From JAGWAC01 sp038046265 (GTDB lineage Archaea; Nanobdellota; Nanobdellia; SCGC-AAA011-G17; JACPIM01), in assembly GCA_038046265.1 (NCBI GenBank), contig JBBSWN010000012.1, positions 1 to 11,158 of the forward strand: 11,158 nucleotides of DNA, read 5' to 3'. The notes under the pieces are model-generated. The model did not search any database, was not told the DNA's origin, and saw only the letters and a program-made list of their open reading frames with translations. Below are positions 11,117 through 11,158 of this stretch, piece by piece (within the stretch, counting starts at the first letter, position 1; every line of letters begins with the position of its first letter). The translations under genes were made by a program, and so were the position numbers.

Positions 11117-11158
11117 ACCTAGTGGCTCAGTGCCTACCAAGGTTCAAATCCTTGCCCC

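Larger units (their letters stand above)
11023..11158 (+). tRNA. tRNA-Leu(UAG) with two introns, 3' end cut by window
   Basis: The 5' acceptor strand GCAGGGG (11023-11029) matches CCCC at the window end; three more acceptor bases and the discriminator lie beyond it. D stem CCG/CGG (11032-11034 with 11046-11048) and T arm CAAGG-TTCAAAT-CCTTG (11138-11154) are perfect. A 15-nt variable arm (11123-11137) marks a class II tRNA. No normal anticodon loop exists in the unspliced sequence. Removing 11054-11092 (39 nt, between positions 30 and 31) and 11100-11116 (17 nt, canonical 37/38) gives stem CTAGG/CCTAG and loop CTTAGGA, that is tRNA-Leu with anticodon UAG. Both junctions fit relaxed bulge-helix-bulge motifs. 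The mature length would be about 84 nt. A single-intron model leaves no U33 or a mismatched stem. Confidence 0.82.

Noticed and set aside
11050..11122. Single 56-nt intron in the tRNA
   Set aside because: With one canonical intron the loop lacks U33 and position 31-39 is an A-C mismatch. Candidate anticodons TAG, CAG and GCT elsewhere in the segment do not sit in a 7-nt loop on a 5-bp stem.

Overview
The window is AT-rich archaeal DNA. The evidence is a dense set of archaeal/eukaryal-type information-processing genes: eL42, eS27, aIF2-alpha, Nop10, GINS, TruD, uL11, Spt5, SecE/Sec61-gamma, an Sm-like protein and eL37. Most genes also have a TTTAWATA-type box about 26-28 nt before the start codon, the usual spacing for leaderless archaeal transcripts. 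Very short proteins, tight overlaps, an 'ITGYST'-type surface glycoprotein and a reduced TruD suggest a small-genome DPANN lineage, Woesearchaeota/Pacearchaeota-like. That lineage is an inference; no 16S gene is present.

Layout. (1) 42-1510, minus strand: the conserved translation operon eL42-eS27-aIF2-alpha-Nop10. A promoter and a possible start codon of the next gene sit at the very edge of the window. (2) 1640-2935, plus: a DAO-family FAD oxidoreductase, divergent from the operon. (3) 2937-4530: a GINS replication subunit (minus) and TruD pseudouridine synthase (plus), divergent over a shared AT-rich promoter. (4) 4531-6624, plus: a repeat-bearing upstream region, a small HTH-like protein and an overlapping gene for a membrane-anchored Ig/cadherin-like surface protein. 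(5) 6691-7428, minus: uL11 with an unusual charged, Ala-rich tail. (6) 7511-9401: a VapBC toxin-antitoxin pair (plus) facing a RelB-RelE pair and a short-chain dehydrogenase (minus). (7) 9496-10123, minus: SecE-Spt5. (8) 10274-10712, plus: LSm-eL37, followed by a small zinc-ribbon gene that looks frameshifted. (9) 11023 to the end: a tRNA-Leu(UAG) that folds only if two introns are removed (39 nt at 30/31 and 17 nt at 37/38); its 3' end runs off the window.

In many archaea secE-spt5-rpl11 are contiguous. Here the two-TA/SDR island sits exactly between Spt5 and uL11, which suggests an insertion. A family of short hairpins that begin on the stop codon occurs after eL42, uL11 and Spt5 and again before the tRNA. 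A 10-mer, TAAATTCTAG, recurs at the 3' ends of three plus-strand genes. These recurrent 3' elements and the twice-interrupted tRNA are the least expected signals in the window. I see no CRISPR array, transposase or replication origin.
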